Below are positions 1 to 9,679 of a stretch of DNA of 64,000 nucleotides, piece after piece; within the stretch, counting starts at the first letter, position 1; each line of letters starts with the position of its first letter. The stretch comes from Pycnococcus provasolii (taxonomy: Eukaryota; Chlorophyta; Pseudoscourfieldiophyceae; Pseudoscourfieldiales). The notes beneath the pieces were generated by a model, which did no database searches, was not told the DNA's origin, and saw only the letters and a program-made list of their open reading frames with translations. Position numbers and translations under genes: made by a program. Location: the NCBI GenBank assembly GCA_049487715.1, contig CP150571.1, positions 62,001 through 126,000 of the forward strand, given 5' to 3'.

Positions 1-1061
1 GCGAAAGCTGGCGGTGGATGCCGACGTCCCGGGGGAGGCAAAGCAGCTTGTGGATTGGCGGCTGGATTTTCTTGCATGTTAGCTGCGGCCCACGCCGTTG
101 CCGCGGCGCGGTATGCACTTTCCCACGACGCGTCGTTGTTCTGCTGCTCGTCTGTCACCATCGATGTCGTCGTCGTTGCCGCAGCAGTCGCTGCTGCTGC
201 TGCTGCGGCGGCGGCGGCTGCTGCGGCGGCGGGAGCGGCGTTCGTCGTCGCGGGCGTCCAGGGCATGTCTCGCTGCACGTCCGGGTCGTTCACCTCCGCC
301 GTCAGCAGGAGCGGCGCGCCGTGCGGGTGAAACTGCACCGCCCGCAGCGATCGCCTCGTCTTGAGAACAATGACGGGCTTGGCTGCGTCACTTCCCGCCG
401 GCTCTTCGTACCGCCATATGAACAGCTTGTGCCCGCTGGCGACGGCGAGTACCTTTCCCTGCGCGTGGAATGCCAAGGATGCGATGGGCCTTCCGAGTGG
501 CAGCGTTGCGGTGCACGTTCCGCTTGGCAGGTTCCACAGCCTGACTTCCTGGTCTAGGCTTCCACTCGCGAGCGTGGTTGAGTCCTTCGGGTGGAATCGA
601 ACGACCCACGGCGTTCTTCTGTGTCCCTGCAGTACGGTGACCCCCTTTCCCGTGTGGCAGCACGTTATTTTGACGGTGTGGTCGCCGTGCGTGCTCGCGA
701 CCCACTTTCCGTCGGGCGAGAAGTCCGCGGCGATGGTGCTTCTGGGTTCCGGCGAGAAGGGGCAGTACGCCGCCGGTTGGGATCCGACCATGATAGCCTC
801 CGCTGCATGTTCAATCGACTTTCGAAGCAGCGAGGAAGGTGCTGAAGACGCCGCCGACGACGCCGAACCACAAGCCTGCCGAAGAAGGGGATGCCCATAG
901 CCATAGGAGGAGCGCCGATTTGAAGTTTCACGCAAACGCAGCAAACCGGAGAGAGCAAGGTCTTCAGAGCAGCCAGAGCGAGTTGAGTGAGAAGAAGAAG
1001 TGGTGGTTCCCGAGCACCGAGGTCTTGAGTGTGAGGACGAAGGAGGGGACTCCATGGCCAT
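1..1061 (-). CDS. AMBRA1-like WD40 protein, 5' part, cut by window edge
   Basis: The minus frame is open from an ATG at 1061 to base 1. From about residue 95 it reads like the WD40 core of plant AMBRA1 homologues: a YCP..PRSTIAADFSPDG stretch, then STHGDHTVKI, GHRRTPWVVRFHP, ASGSLDQEVRLWN, ASLAFHAQGK and LRAVQFHPHGAPLLLTAEVN. In animals AMBRA1 is a substrate receptor of CUL4-DDB1 ubiquitin ligases and a regulator of autophagy. The plant relatives are assumed to act similarly. An alanine/threonine-rich stretch follows the repeats (about 170-240 on the plus axis). The N-terminal 90 residues are Ser-rich and unlike the family, so the true start could lie after an unseen intron. A later in-frame ATG lies near 792. 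The 3' end is outside the window. Confidence 0.8.
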   Translation of the reverse strand, partial: MAMESPPSSSHSRPRCSGTTTSSSHSTRSGCSEDLALSGLLRLRETSNRRSSYGYGHPLLRQACGSASSAASSAPSSLLRKSIEHAAEAIMVGSQPAAYCPFSPEPRSTIAADFSPDGKWVASTHGDHTVKITCCHTGKGVTVLQGHRRTPWVVRFHPKDSTTLASGSLDQEVRLWNLPSGTCTATLPLGRPIASLAFHAQGKVLAVASGHKLFIWRYEEPAGSDAAKPVIVLKTRRSLRAVQFHPHGAPLLLTAEVNDPDVQRDMPWTPATTNAAPAAAAAAAAAAAAAATAAATTTTSMVTDEQQNNDASWESAYRAAATAWAAANMQENPAANPQAALPPPGRRHPPPAF

Positions 1062-1565
1062 GGAGGATGTGCCACACACCTCCATGGAGCCACCTGAGCC
1101 TCCTGTTGTGGTGGAAGCCGAAGGAACACCCGTGAAACGCCATAGCCATAGGGAGAGTGCAGTGGGGTTCGAACACGGAGCACGATCCACGAAGGAGGAG
1201 GGAGTGGACCCACCCTGGGGGAGAGAGGGAGAGAGGGACAGGGACAGAAAATAGGGAACTGGGGGGAGTGTCAATTGTCAACTGTCACGTGGTTTGGTAC
1301 GGTGGAATCCTTCCGGTCAAGACGGTTCGTTGGTCAAGACGTTTGGTTGGTAATAAGAAAGGGTTGTGGAAATGGCTGGACCAAATCTACCGACCAAACT
1401 CAACGTCTCCAGAGCAAATCTTTTCCTCCGTCGAGTCTTCCCCTTCCTCGGCCGGGCTTTCCCCTACCCGGGTAGTAGGAACTAGGGTGTCTGCGATTTT
1501 TAACAACGGGGTTTCTTTCGCCTCGGACTGACGGATGGTACTTCATAGACTATCGTAGGGGGTAG
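1062..1565. other. Intergenic, no convincing gene
   Basis: About 500 bp upstream of the AMBRA1-like gene. It contains short repeats of the type GCCATAG, a GGTTCGAAC string at 1161 that does not fold into a tRNA T-arm, and a TAGACTA heptamer at 1546. Open frames here have mixed third positions and low-complexity translations, so I do not call them genes. Confidence 0.5.
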
Positions 1566-1856
1566 TCAGACTGGTTGCAGGAATCGCAAGCGAAGTACAC
1601 AGGCCAGCACGTCGTGCACGGTGTTGAGGCGGACGTGTGGTTCGCACAGGCAAGCTACGACAACCACTACGCCGTGCGCAATGATCAACCAGGACAAGTG
1701 CCCTTGTCGTTTTGGGAGCACATGGGCGGCAGCACCCCTTACAAGGAGTGGTATTTCGAAAACTTTGTGGTGCACGAGCAGAAGAAGATCGAGCCGCCGG
1801 CGCAGTGCGTAAATGTGCCATTGTGCCCTGGACAACCAAATTTTAAGGTTAGATGA
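1566..1856 (+). pseudogene. C-terminal exon or fragment of LVN1.2/ependymin-like secreted protein
   Basis: A 94-96 codon frame ends at a TGA at 1854. The translation contains HVVHGVEADVWF, YDNHYAVRNDQPG, PYKEWYFENFVV and a terminal Cys cluster (PAQC, LCPG). This resembles the C-terminal half of secreted LVN1.2 (development-specific/ependymin-related) proteins, by memory of the family pattern only. There is no ATG, and the frame opens after a TAG at 1563 just before a good 3' splice site (TTGCAG at 1575-1580). It is therefore either a last exon whose upstream exons I cannot find, or a truncated copy. A run of about 16 A follows directly after the stop (1855-1871), as expected for a retroposed copy. 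Confidence 0.4.
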
Positions 1857-1923
1857 AAAAAAAAAAAAAAAGTTTAACGTTCATGTGACGTTCGGTGTGT
1901 AACAAGAAAGAAAATCAGCCTCT

Positions 1924-2703
1924 TCATATGTCAATGACGTCCGCGTCGACGTCGACCGTCTGACCGCCGGCGCCGCCTTTTCCCCCACCCTTCCATGACT
2001 TGCGACCCGTACCGGGCTCCTGCGCCGGTCCACCCGTGCGAGACGAAGCAGAGCTGGCGTTCGCTTGAGAAGTACTGCCACCAGGAGAACCAGAGGAAGA
2101 GAATGGCGAACTCGCTGATTGTGAGCCTGTCGGGTCAAACGTCGGATTTTTGCGGCGAAATGTCCCGTCGCTCTCTGTCGTGAGCACAGTGCCGCAGCTC
2201 AGGCAAGGAAAGTCCTGGTTCTTGACTCCAGAGACGTTCGAGCCGCAGACTGGGCAGTCGCCAGTGACAACGTTCTGCTTCGCCCAAAACTGAAGTCCGA
2301 GGAAGCCAAGGGGAAGAAGAACGATTGGCGCGAAGAAGAGAAGCGCGCTAACGTCCAAGATGGCTTTTCCCACGGGCGTGAAGAGAATCAGCACGATCAG
2401 GACGAGAGGTATGAGCCCGCCGCCGCCGCCGCCGCCGCCAGCCATGGCTCGTGGCACGACGCGAACTCTTCTCTGCACGTGCACTTGTCTCCTCCTGCTG
2501 CGCGCGGCAGCGCACGGCGGAAGCGCCATCAATGTGCCTACATTAGTATTCCGAGAGCTCGCTCCTCTCACCGGCGTAGGATGTGAGAGAGCAAGGGAGC
2601 GAGGGGCTTGAACGCGACCACGTTTATTGTTTCGCAGTGTCCCTGAGACGGAGAGCACGACAGCACGACGCGAGCACGACGACAGCGGTGCGGCACGGAG
2701 CAT
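1924..2703 (-). CDS. Plastid-targeted zinc-ribbon membrane protein
   Basis: 259 residues from the ATG at 2703. The first ~85 residues are rich in Ser, Arg and Ala and nearly free of acidic residues, as in a chloroplast transit peptide. Two hydrophobic segments follow (about residues 97-110 and 115-140). A four-cysteine zinc ribbon comes next, with CPVC at 150-153 and CLSC at 167-170. The tail is Ser/Gly-rich and ends in an acidic DVDADVIDI. The pattern resembles small uncharacterised thylakoid/envelope proteins of plants with a C-terminal zinc ribbon. I cannot name a function. A copy of the AACCCCGAA motif lies 106 bp upstream. Confidence 0.65.
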   Translation of the reverse strand: MLRAAPLSSCSRRAVVLSVSGTLRNNKRGRVQAPRSLALSHPTPVRGASSRNTNVGTLMALPPCAAARSRRRQVHVQRRVRVVPRAMAGGGGGGGGLIPLVLIVLILFTPVGKAILDVSALLFFAPIVLLPLGFLGLQFWAKQNVVTGDCPVCGSNVSGVKNQDFPCLSCGTVLTTESDGTFRRKNPTFDPTGSQSASSPFSSSGSPGGSTSQANASSASSRTGGPAQEPGTGRKSWKGGGKGGAGGQTVDVDADVIDI

Positions 2704-3091
2704 ATTCCAAAAAAAAACAAAAAAGAAACGAAAAATAATGGGCCGCTGCTGACGTGTCTGTCTGTCCCTCCCGTGGATAAGCTCTATCGTAGAGGAGAGG
2801 GAACTCCAAACCCCGAACTAAAAAATATATTAAGGAGGATTGGGGGTTTGTTCACAAGGGACAAGTTAAAAAGGTTCTCCGACTGACTGACTGACAGATG
2901 TCCCGAGATCGATCCTGCAGGCTCGAGCTTCTTTCTCGAGAAGTCCTACCCTCCATATGGCAGCCTTGGCAGACCGTATTATGGAACCTTACAGTACACA
3001 AGAAGCTATTAATAAACTTATAGTAGTAACAATATGTATAACATCACTGTTAACAGCGATTGGTACACCTCTCTCTCTCACTCACTCTCTC
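2704..3091. promoter_or_regulatory. Promoter region of the zinc-ribbon gene and 3' flank of the transporter
   Basis: 388 bp without a gene. It holds an AACCCCGAA motif (2809-2817), an AT-rich stretch at 2820-2832 and an ACTGACTGACTGAC repeat near 2881. A CT-rich tract near 3067-3092 runs into the stop codon of the transporter. Confidence 0.4.
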
Positions 3092-4660
3092 TCAGATCCC
3101 AGAGCCATCCTCGGCATCCTCCGCGACCACAATACGTCGACGGCTCAGCATCTTGCTCACATGCTCTTGCGAACGCGCCGGATTCACAAACGACACCACC
3201 ACGGCACCGCCGAGTAAAAATGGCACGAGAAGGGCCAACGCCGCCTTCATGCTACCCGTCGCCTCGTTCATCAACACGAACAGGAGAGGAGGAACCCACT
3301 GAAGAAGATTGTAGCTCAGAATCGAGACGCTGCTCAGCTCAGCCTCGCGGCTTGGAGTCACCGTGCCAGCTAGCATAACAGCGTGAGCTTGCCATGTCGC
3401 GCCTAACAGGAATCCAATAACAGCGCTCATTAGCGCCGACACGATGAATGAGCCACGTGGCAAGGCGGCGGAAAAGATCGACATCCACACGGCATTCGTC
3501 AACAGCAATCCCACTTCTGCATTTCGTGCAGCGCGTACCGTCTGTGCAAATTGGCCGCAAACGACCGCACCAGGAAGCGCGCAGAGAATCGCGAGAGCAA
3601 GCGCCATCGACACCTGCGATGCTGTGAGACACCCCTCCTCTGAAAGAAAGACAGCCGCGAGAACGACCATGCCGTTGAGCGCGGGATCGGAGATGAGAGC
3701 TGTCAACAGTAGAAGCGCGTAGTCGCGATTCTCCCGCCAGCAGTTGCGCACGACGACAACCGAGCGGCGGAAGCTTCCAAGCACGTGGCCCAAGCACCCG
3801 GGAGCTTGCATTTCGTCGTCGGCGGCGCCAACACGAGGCGGCTTTGCACGAAGGCTCGAGAATGTGAACGGAATGAGCACAAGGCTGGCGGTTCCAAACA
3901 CCCCACCGGAGAGCCGGCCAATGTCGTTGTCCTTCGCGCCGGTGATTGTAGTGAGAACGAGCATGACGGCGATCGATATGAGTTCGCCTCCGTACAGCCA
4001 CGCATTTCCTATGCCGCTGGCACGCGCTTGCTCGCGAATGTCGTGCGACAGCTCGGGCAAGTAGCTGTGCGCCATCAGTATAACGACATCCTTAGCGATG
4101 TACCCGATGAACACGCAGGCGAGGTTCAGGCTGAGAAGCGCCTCCGTGGAGTCGAGCGTGACACCGGCGAGCATGACAAGGGCGCCGACCACCGCGCCGA
4201 CGAGCCCAACGGCCCGTCGGTACGGCGTGGCGTCGCAGAAAACGCCCACCGTTGGCGCGACGACGGCGGCGAAGAAAGCGCTCACGCTGGCGAGCGTTCC
4301 GATGACTGAGTTTTGCCTGAGCAGCCCAGAGAAGATGCGGTTATTGCACTTTCCGCTATCGTCCACACACGCGTCGGCGTCGTCTGCGAGCGGCGGGCAT
4401 CCAGCGTACGCGCGCACTGCCGTTTGGAGCGCCGGTGCGAAGAAGACGGCGCTGTGTGCGACTTGCACGGCTCTGAGTAGTTTGAGGAGCATGAATCCGG
4501 AGAGTTCCGGCGAGGTTCCCATGCCTCCGCAGCAGGTGAAGCATCTGTGGCAGAACGCCGGCAGAAGGGGGGCACTGGACGACGCGGCGGAATCTCCCTG
4601 CGTGGACGAGCTCACTGCCACTGGTTGGTTCGGCTCGAGGCCGGCGCCATCCTGCGCCAT
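3092..4660 (-). CDS. Atg22-like major facilitator transporter
   Basis: 522 residues from the ATG at 4660. The open frame extends upstream only through non-ATG codons. After an N-terminal Ser-rich and Cys-rich cytosolic segment there are about twelve hydrophobic helices in two groups, separated by a polar loop near the middle (around RAKPPRVGAADDEMQAP). The motif CDATPYRRAVGLVGA after the third helix matches the loop 2-3 position of MFS carriers. The overall pattern is that of vacuolar effluxer Atg22-type proteins, which in yeast release amino acids from the vacuole after autophagy. Substrate and membrane are not evident here. It is divergent from IFT121 across 1.3 kb. Confidence 0.65.
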   Translation of the reverse strand: MAQDGAGLEPNQPVAVSSSTQGDSAASSSAPLLPAFCHRCFTCCGGMGTSPELSGFMLLKLLRAVQVAHSAVFFAPALQTAVRAYAGCPPLADDADACVDDSGKCNNRIFSGLLRQNSVIGTLASVSAFFAAVVAPTVGVFCDATPYRRAVGLVGAVVGALVMLAGVTLDSTEALLSLNLACVFIGYIAKDVVILMAHSYLPELSHDIREQARASGIGNAWLYGGELISIAVMLVLTTITGAKDNDIGRLSGGVFGTASLVLIPFTFSSLRAKPPRVGAADDEMQAPGCLGHVLGSFRRSVVVVRNCWRENRDYALLLLTALISDPALNGMVVLAAVFLSEEGCLTASQVSMALALAILCALPGAVVCGQFAQTVRAARNAEVGLLLTNAVWMSIFSAALPRGSFIVSALMSAVIGFLLGATWQAHAVMLAGTVTPSREAELSSVSILSYNLLQWVPPLLFVLMNEATGSMKAALALLVPFLLGGAVVVSFVNPARSQEHVSKMLSRRRIVVAEDAEDGSGI

Positions 4661-5983
4661 GTCGGGGAGGTGATGTCGTGTGGACACCCGTATGTTTGGT
4701 GGATGACTATGGTGGATGATATGTTTGGTGGAGTGGCAGAGAACTAAAGGCACGAAGCACAGGGCCAAGCTGATGAGCAAGGGCGGTAGGAGCGGGGGAG
4801 AGGAGAGCTCTGGTCCTGCGGAGGGTGGTCAATCATGATCGCCGAGAAGAAAAAAATACGGCGGAGAGTTCTCCGGCCTCCTGAGACGGCAGAGAGACGT
4901 GCAGAGGAGGTGTGCAGAGGTGCAGCTCTCTTCAGTCTTCAGTGACACAACTCCGGGAACACGAACAACAGGAAACGTGCCTCCCTGCCAAGTGATTCGT
5001 AGAACTACATACATAGTCGCGTTTCACCTTCCTAGTTCAAGCTTGAACTTTGGAGACGAGGCTTTGCGTGGCCACTGTCGAGTGTACATACTAACCTTTA
5101 GGTGTCAATTGTGGTACAATGGTGTGGTCAACTGGTCAGTCATTCCGTGGTCCCGGCCTCCCGGGAGACAGCCGGGAGGGCAGAGCTTGAGTGCTACAGT
5201 AGAATGAGCTGAACGCAAGCTGAACGTGCACGAATGAGCACGCTGCCTTAAATGATAAAGGTACCATCCTAGACCAATATGTCTTGAAGCAACTCAAGGA
5301 CGAACGCGACGGACGAAAGCCAAGGAAAGCAAGCAGGAAAGTGGAACCCAAACCTCCTTACAGTGTTTACCATAGACTATAGAGCACAGCCATGGAACTT
5401 ATGTAACTAACCTTAAGAACTAGTCTAGGGATCCACACGTGCACGTCAACGCTGATTGGCGCAACCTGCTCCCGGCCGCGAGAAGGCCGCGAGAAGGCCG
5501 CGGGAGGCTGAGGGGTTTTGGCAACTTGTTCCAGCAAGCAAGTTCAAGCGCGCACTTCAAGTCTTTTCAAGCCAGTTTCAGAAGGTCTTCCTTCCCCCCC
5601 AAACCAAACGTCCAAACCCGCAGAAGCTCTGCGTGTGTGTTCTTCTCAAGACTCGGCGCTCCTCTCGGCGTCTGCCAGCGGCCTGCTTGTTGGCGCCAAC
5701 CTCCTCTCTGCGTCCGTCTCTCCGTAAGCGGCCGCTGCTCTGCGCTTCTGTTGCTGCCAGTTTTAGCAATTGGTGGTGTGTAGTGTTGTGTAGTGCTCGT
5801 AGTGTTCGTGTGTGGGTGGTCGTTCTAAGGTTTATTGGTAGATTAAAGGTTTATTTACCGTGGCTTGGTACAGTGTGTGGCTCTTGCACTGTGCGCGTCG
5901 TAATAGTTGTAGGATATACATACGTTTGGTGCGTGCGTTGGTACTGCAATAGATAGTTCATTCGTTCGTTCGTTCGGTTCACC
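4661..5983. promoter_or_regulatory. Divergent intergenic region, MFS transporter / IFT121
   Basis: 1.3 kb between two head-to-head genes. I see no coding signal. It contains tandem copies of an 11-bp unit GCCGCGAGAAG (about 5476-5505), TAGACTA/TAGTCTA heptamers (5373, 5421) and a TC-rich leader before the IFT121 start. It has no TTAGGG array, unlike several other divergent promoters in the window. Confidence 0.5.
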
Positions 5984-8900
5984 ATGAAGTTCATCTACCT
6001 CTCGAAGAAGATTGCCATACCCAACAACGTGCAGCTGCACACGCTCTCGTGGAACCACGACCAAGGGTGGATCACAATCGGTGGTGACGGCGGCATGCTC
6101 AAGGTGCTCAAGCTCGACAGCGCAAACAACAAAGACAGCGCGGGAAAGGCGACGCCGTCGAACCTCTCCATGAACCAAACGCTCGAGGGACACCAGGAGG
6201 CGGTCATCGTGACGACGTGGAACGAGAACTTTCGCAAGCTCACGAGCTCGGACGCAAGTGGACTCATCATCGTGTGGATGCTGCACAAAGGCATGTGGTT
6301 CGAGGAGATGATCAACAACCGGAACAAGTCCGTCGTGCGCGACATGAAGTGGACAGCCGACGGCTCGAAAATATGCATCATCTACGAGGACGGCGCCGTC
6401 ATCGTCGGCTCCGTCGACGGAAACCGCATCTGGGGACGAGAGCTGCCACTGCAGCTGGCGCTCGTCGAGTGGTCGCCGGACGGACGCATGATTTTGTTCG
6501 TCACGCTGCAGGGCGAGTGCCACCTGTACGACATGAACGGCCAGCCAATCAGCAAGGTGCCGCTGTACTGCATGGAGGACATACGCGGCGGCGCCAATAT
6601 CGTTGGAGTCAACTGGTACAATGGCCTCGAGGGAGGAGGAAGCGACGTCGGCGCACCCGCGCTCGCCATGGCTCTCGACAACGGACGCGTTCAGCTCATG
6701 CGCAACGAGTCGGACGACAAGGCGATCGTGTTCGACACCGGCCTTCGCACGTCGCGCATCGCGTGGAACAACGACGGGACTGTGCTCGCGGTGGCGGGCT
6801 CGCTCATGACGACCGACCCGAACGACGGCGCTTCGAAGGAGCAGGCGACGGTTCACTTCTACTCGATGTTCGGGCACCACCTGAGAACACTGCGCGTTCC
6901 CGGACCGATGGTGAACGCGATGAGCTGGGAGGCTGGAGGCCTGCGCCTCGCCATCGCGGTGGAGTCGTATGTATACTTCAGCAACGTTCGACCTGACTAC
7001 CGGTGGAGCGCGTTCAGCAACACCATCGTCTACGCCTTCACGCGACCCGAGCGCAGCGAGCACTGCGTGTTTTTCTGGGACACCGCACTCGGGGAGCAGC
7101 ACGCCAAGTACGTGAAGAGGCTCAGCCTCATCCGAGCGTCGGGCGACTACGCGGTGCTGGTGACGCGCGGCGAGGAGCAGGACCAGCACATCCTGATCCT
7201 TTGCAATGCCATCGGCAGCCCGGTGGACTCGAAGTACATCAACATCGAGCCGCACCACGTCGCCATGGGGCCGCAGCACGTCGTCGTATCCTCGGAGGAC
7301 CACATCTACGTTTGGCAGCACATGACTGCACGGTCGAAGCTCACGGCCACCAACGGTTCCGTTTTAAAGGAGGGACAGTCGGAGGTGCGCCAAAGGGGAC
7401 GCGAGTGCATCTTTCACGTCGACGACCTGCCGTCGAACGACGGCTCGGGGCTCGGCGGCGCACAGGCTGCACTCGCGCGTTCGCGCAGGCCTCCCACGGA
7501 GGATCCCATCTGCTGTCTCTGCTGCAATGACTCGATGTTGTGCATCGCACGCGAGAGCGGCAGCTGCCTCATGTACAGCCTCCCGCACCTGAGTATGGAA
7601 GGCAAGCACGACTTGAAGATGCGCCCTCAGATGATGACGCTAAACTGTGACTCGACCAAGCTTGCTGTCATCGACACTCACGGGTTCCTACGGATCTTCG
7701 GGCTCAGCGGCGCAGCCGCGCAGGACGAGGAGCTGCGGTCGTTCGAGCGGAAGGATGCATGGGATGTGATGTGGGCGGAGGACGATCCCGACCTCTTTGC
7801 GGTAATGGAGAAGGCGCGCATGTACGTATTCCGAGGGACGAATCCGGAGGAACCCGTGAGCTCTACATCGTACCTGTGCTCGTTCAAAAATCTCGCCGTT
7901 CGCCTCGTTCACCTCGACGAGTTGATGCGCATGCCGGATCGCCCATCGACACAGGACCACCTCGTAGATTTCGAGTGCCGCACGCTGCGCGATACGCGGC
8001 AGATCATCAACGATGTTGGCATTGAGGAAGCCTGCCAATTCGTGGAGTCGTGGAACCACGAGCGCCTCTGGCACATCATTGCCGAGCACGCTCTCGATAA
8101 GCTCGAGCTGGGTGTGGCGGAGCGGGCATTTGTGCACTGCAAAGATCTGCACGGCGTGCAGCTTGTGAAGAAGCTCAACACCCTTGACAGCGAGCTGAAG
8201 CAGCGTGCTGAGATTAAGTGCCACTTCCGCAAATTCGACGAAGCGGAGGCGCTGTACCGTCAGATGGATCGCATTGACCTGGCGGTGGAGATGCGTGCAC
8301 GTCTCGGAGACTGGCTAAAGGTGGAGAAGATGCTGACGGAGACGTCAGGCACGGACGAGCAGTTTGCCGAGGCGTGGGATCGCATGGGCGAATACTACGC
8401 GGATCGCATGAAATACCAAAAGGCTATGATGTACTTCACCAAGTCGCGAAACACCGCCCGGCTGATTGACTGCTTTTACTGCATGGAGGACTACGATGGC
8501 CTGTTTCAACTAATTGACACGCTGCCCGAGGGCGATTCGCTTCTGCACGAGATTGGGGAAAGGCTAGCGAGCGTTGGCCTGTGCGAGGAGGCTGTTCGCG
8601 CGCACGTGCGCGGCGGCGACGTGAAGAAGGCGGTGGACACTTGCGTTCTCCTGAACCAGTGGGACCACGCGGTCACGCTTGCGGAAGAGCACGACTTTGC
8701 GCAGATTGAGGCGCTTCTTGCTCGCTACGCGACACACCTGCTGGAGAAGGGCATGAAGATGGACGCGGTGGAGCTGTTCCGCAAGGCTGGCAAGCATGCG
8801 GAGTCTGCCAGGCTTCTGCAGCAGCTTGCGCGCGAGACGAACGCGCAGAGGATTCATCCGCTCCGTGCTAAGAAGCTCAGCGTGCTCGGCGCCGTGGAGG

Positions 8901-9679
8901 TGGATTCGCTGAAGAGAAAAGCGCTCGACCTTGAGAATGCCGCGGCGACGCGCGCAACGCAGACGAAGGGTGCAACGCGCACCATGGCCGCAGCTACGCT
9001 CGATGGCCTGATGACACTAGACCGCGCTACGCTCGCCGGCGATGCGGCAGGTGGCGTCGGCGGCGAAGGTGTGGACATGCAGGGATGGGCCTCTGCGGAG
9101 GCACACCACCTGTGGCTGATGGCACACAGGCAACTGTACGACGGGAACTTCGAGATGGCTCTGCGCACATCCGTGCACCTTAAGCCTCACGAGAAGTACG
9201 TCGGCGCGGTTGAGATTTACTCGCTCATTGCGGTTTGCGCATTCCACGCAAGGTACTTCCGCGAGTGCAGCCGCGCGATGATCCGGCTCGAGCACGAGGA
9301 GACGATCAGCAATGCGCAGCGCGACGCGTACAATGAGCTGAGTTTGACAATTTTTTCGAAGCACCCTCCGAATGACCCGAAGAAGCTTCCTGAGAAGCAG
9401 CCAGGCAAGTCGACGGAGGTTTGCATGGCAAGCGGCAAGCTGGTCGACATTGAGCGCGTCGTCGCCGGAACGTGGGTGCGCTGCAACACATGCAAGCGCA
9501 TTTCCATCTTGTCGGAGCTGTACGGCAACCAGAGCTGCCCGCTGTGCCACTCGCTGCTTCCGACGGGCGGCGCTGGGCAGCGCGTCTCACCTCCCGCGCC
9601 TGACATGCGCGCGGGTCGGGGCGACGCGACGCGTCAGCTGGCTGAGCGCCTGTACGACGCGGAGTTCCTCGCTGACTGA
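5984..9679 (+). CDS. IFT121: Intraflagellar transport protein IFT121 (WDR35)
   Basis: 1231 residues, the normal size for the family, in one exon. It opens with FIYLSKKIAIPNNVQLHTLS and continues with SNLSMNQTLEGH, GLIIVWMLHKG, EEMINNRNKSVVRDMKW and YEDGAVIVGSVDGNRIWG, all highly conserved blocks of WDR35. The N-terminal half is two WD40 propellers (to about residue 620). An alpha-solenoid of TPR type follows. The end has a zinc-ribbon pair (CNTC near 1164, CPLC near 1184). IFT121 is a core subunit of IFT-A, which drives retrograde transport and membrane-protein entry in cilia. Its presence indicates a ciliated stage in the life cycle. The start codon is fixed by the conserved MKFIYLSKKIAIPN opening. 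Confidence 0.97.
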   Translation: MKFIYLSKKIAIPNNVQLHTLSWNHDQGWITIGGDGGMLKVLKLDSANNKDSAGKATPSNLSMNQTLEGHQEAVIVTTWNENFRKLTSSDASGLIIVWMLHKGMWFEEMINNRNKSVVRDMKWTADGSKICIIYEDGAVIVGSVDGNRIWGRELPLQLALVEWSPDGRMILFVTLQGECHLYDMNGQPISKVPLYCMEDIRGGANIVGVNWYNGLEGGGSDVGAPALAMALDNGRVQLMRNESDDKAIVFDTGLRTSRIAWNNDGTVLAVAGSLMTTDPNDGASKEQATVHFYSMFGHHLRTLRVPGPMVNAMSWEAGGLRLAIAVESYVYFSNVRPDYRWSAFSNTIVYAFTRPERSEHCVFFWDTALGEQHAKYVKRLSLIRASGDYAVLVTRGEEQDQHILILCNAIGSPVDSKYINIEPHHVAMGPQHVVVSSEDHIYVWQHMTARSKLTATNGSVLKEGQSEVRQRGRECIFHVDDLPSNDGSGLGGAQAALARSRRPPTEDPICCLCCNDSMLCIARESGSCLMYSLPHLSMEGKHDLKMRPQMMTLNCDSTKLAVIDTHGFLRIFGLSGAAAQDEELRSFERKDAWDVMWAEDDPDLFAVMEKARMYVFRGTNPEEPVSSTSYLCSFKNLAVRLVHLDELMRMPDRPSTQDHLVDFECRTLRDTRQIINDVGIEEACQFVESWNHERLWHIIAEHALDKLELGVAERAFVHCKDLHGVQLVKKLNTLDSELKQRAEIKCHFRKFDEAEALYRQMDRIDLAVEMRARLGDWLKVEKMLTETSGTDEQFAEAWDRMGEYYADRMKYQKAMMYFTKSRNTARLIDCFYCMEDYDGLFQLIDTLPEGDSLLHEIGERLASVGLCEEAVRAHVRGGDVKKAVDTCVLLNQWDHAVTLAEEHDFAQIEALLARYATHLLEKGMKMDAVELFRKAGKHAESARLLQQLARETNAQRIHPLRAKKLSVLGAVEVDSLKRKALDLENAAATRATQTKGATRTMAAATLDGLMTLDRATLAGDAAGGVGGEGVDMQGWASAEAHHLWLMAHRQLYDGNFEMALRTSVHLKPHEKYVGAVEIYSLIAVCAFHARYFRECSRAMIRLEHEETISNAQRDAYNELSLTIFSKHPPNDPKKLPEKQPGKSTEVCMASGKLVDIERVVAGTWVRCNTCKRISILSELYGNQSCPLCHSLLPTGGAGQRVSPPAPDMRAGRGDATRQLAERLYDAEFLAD

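Noticed and set aside
361-900. Plus-strand 179-codon open frame
   Set aside because: It is the exact shadow of the AMBRA1-like WD40 domain, whose motifs are on the minus strand.
1155-1180. GGTTCGAAC as a tRNA T-arm
   Set aside because: The flanking stems do not pair and no A box or acceptor is found.
5439-5956. Overlapping plus-strand frames before IFT121
   Set aside because: Low-complexity Arg/Pro/Ser translations with no family pattern, lying in the leader of IFT121.
5855-7321. Long minus-strand frame opposite IFT121 (488 codons)
   Set aside because: Shadow of IFT121. It has a very high Val/Arg/His content typical of antisense of a GC-biased gene.
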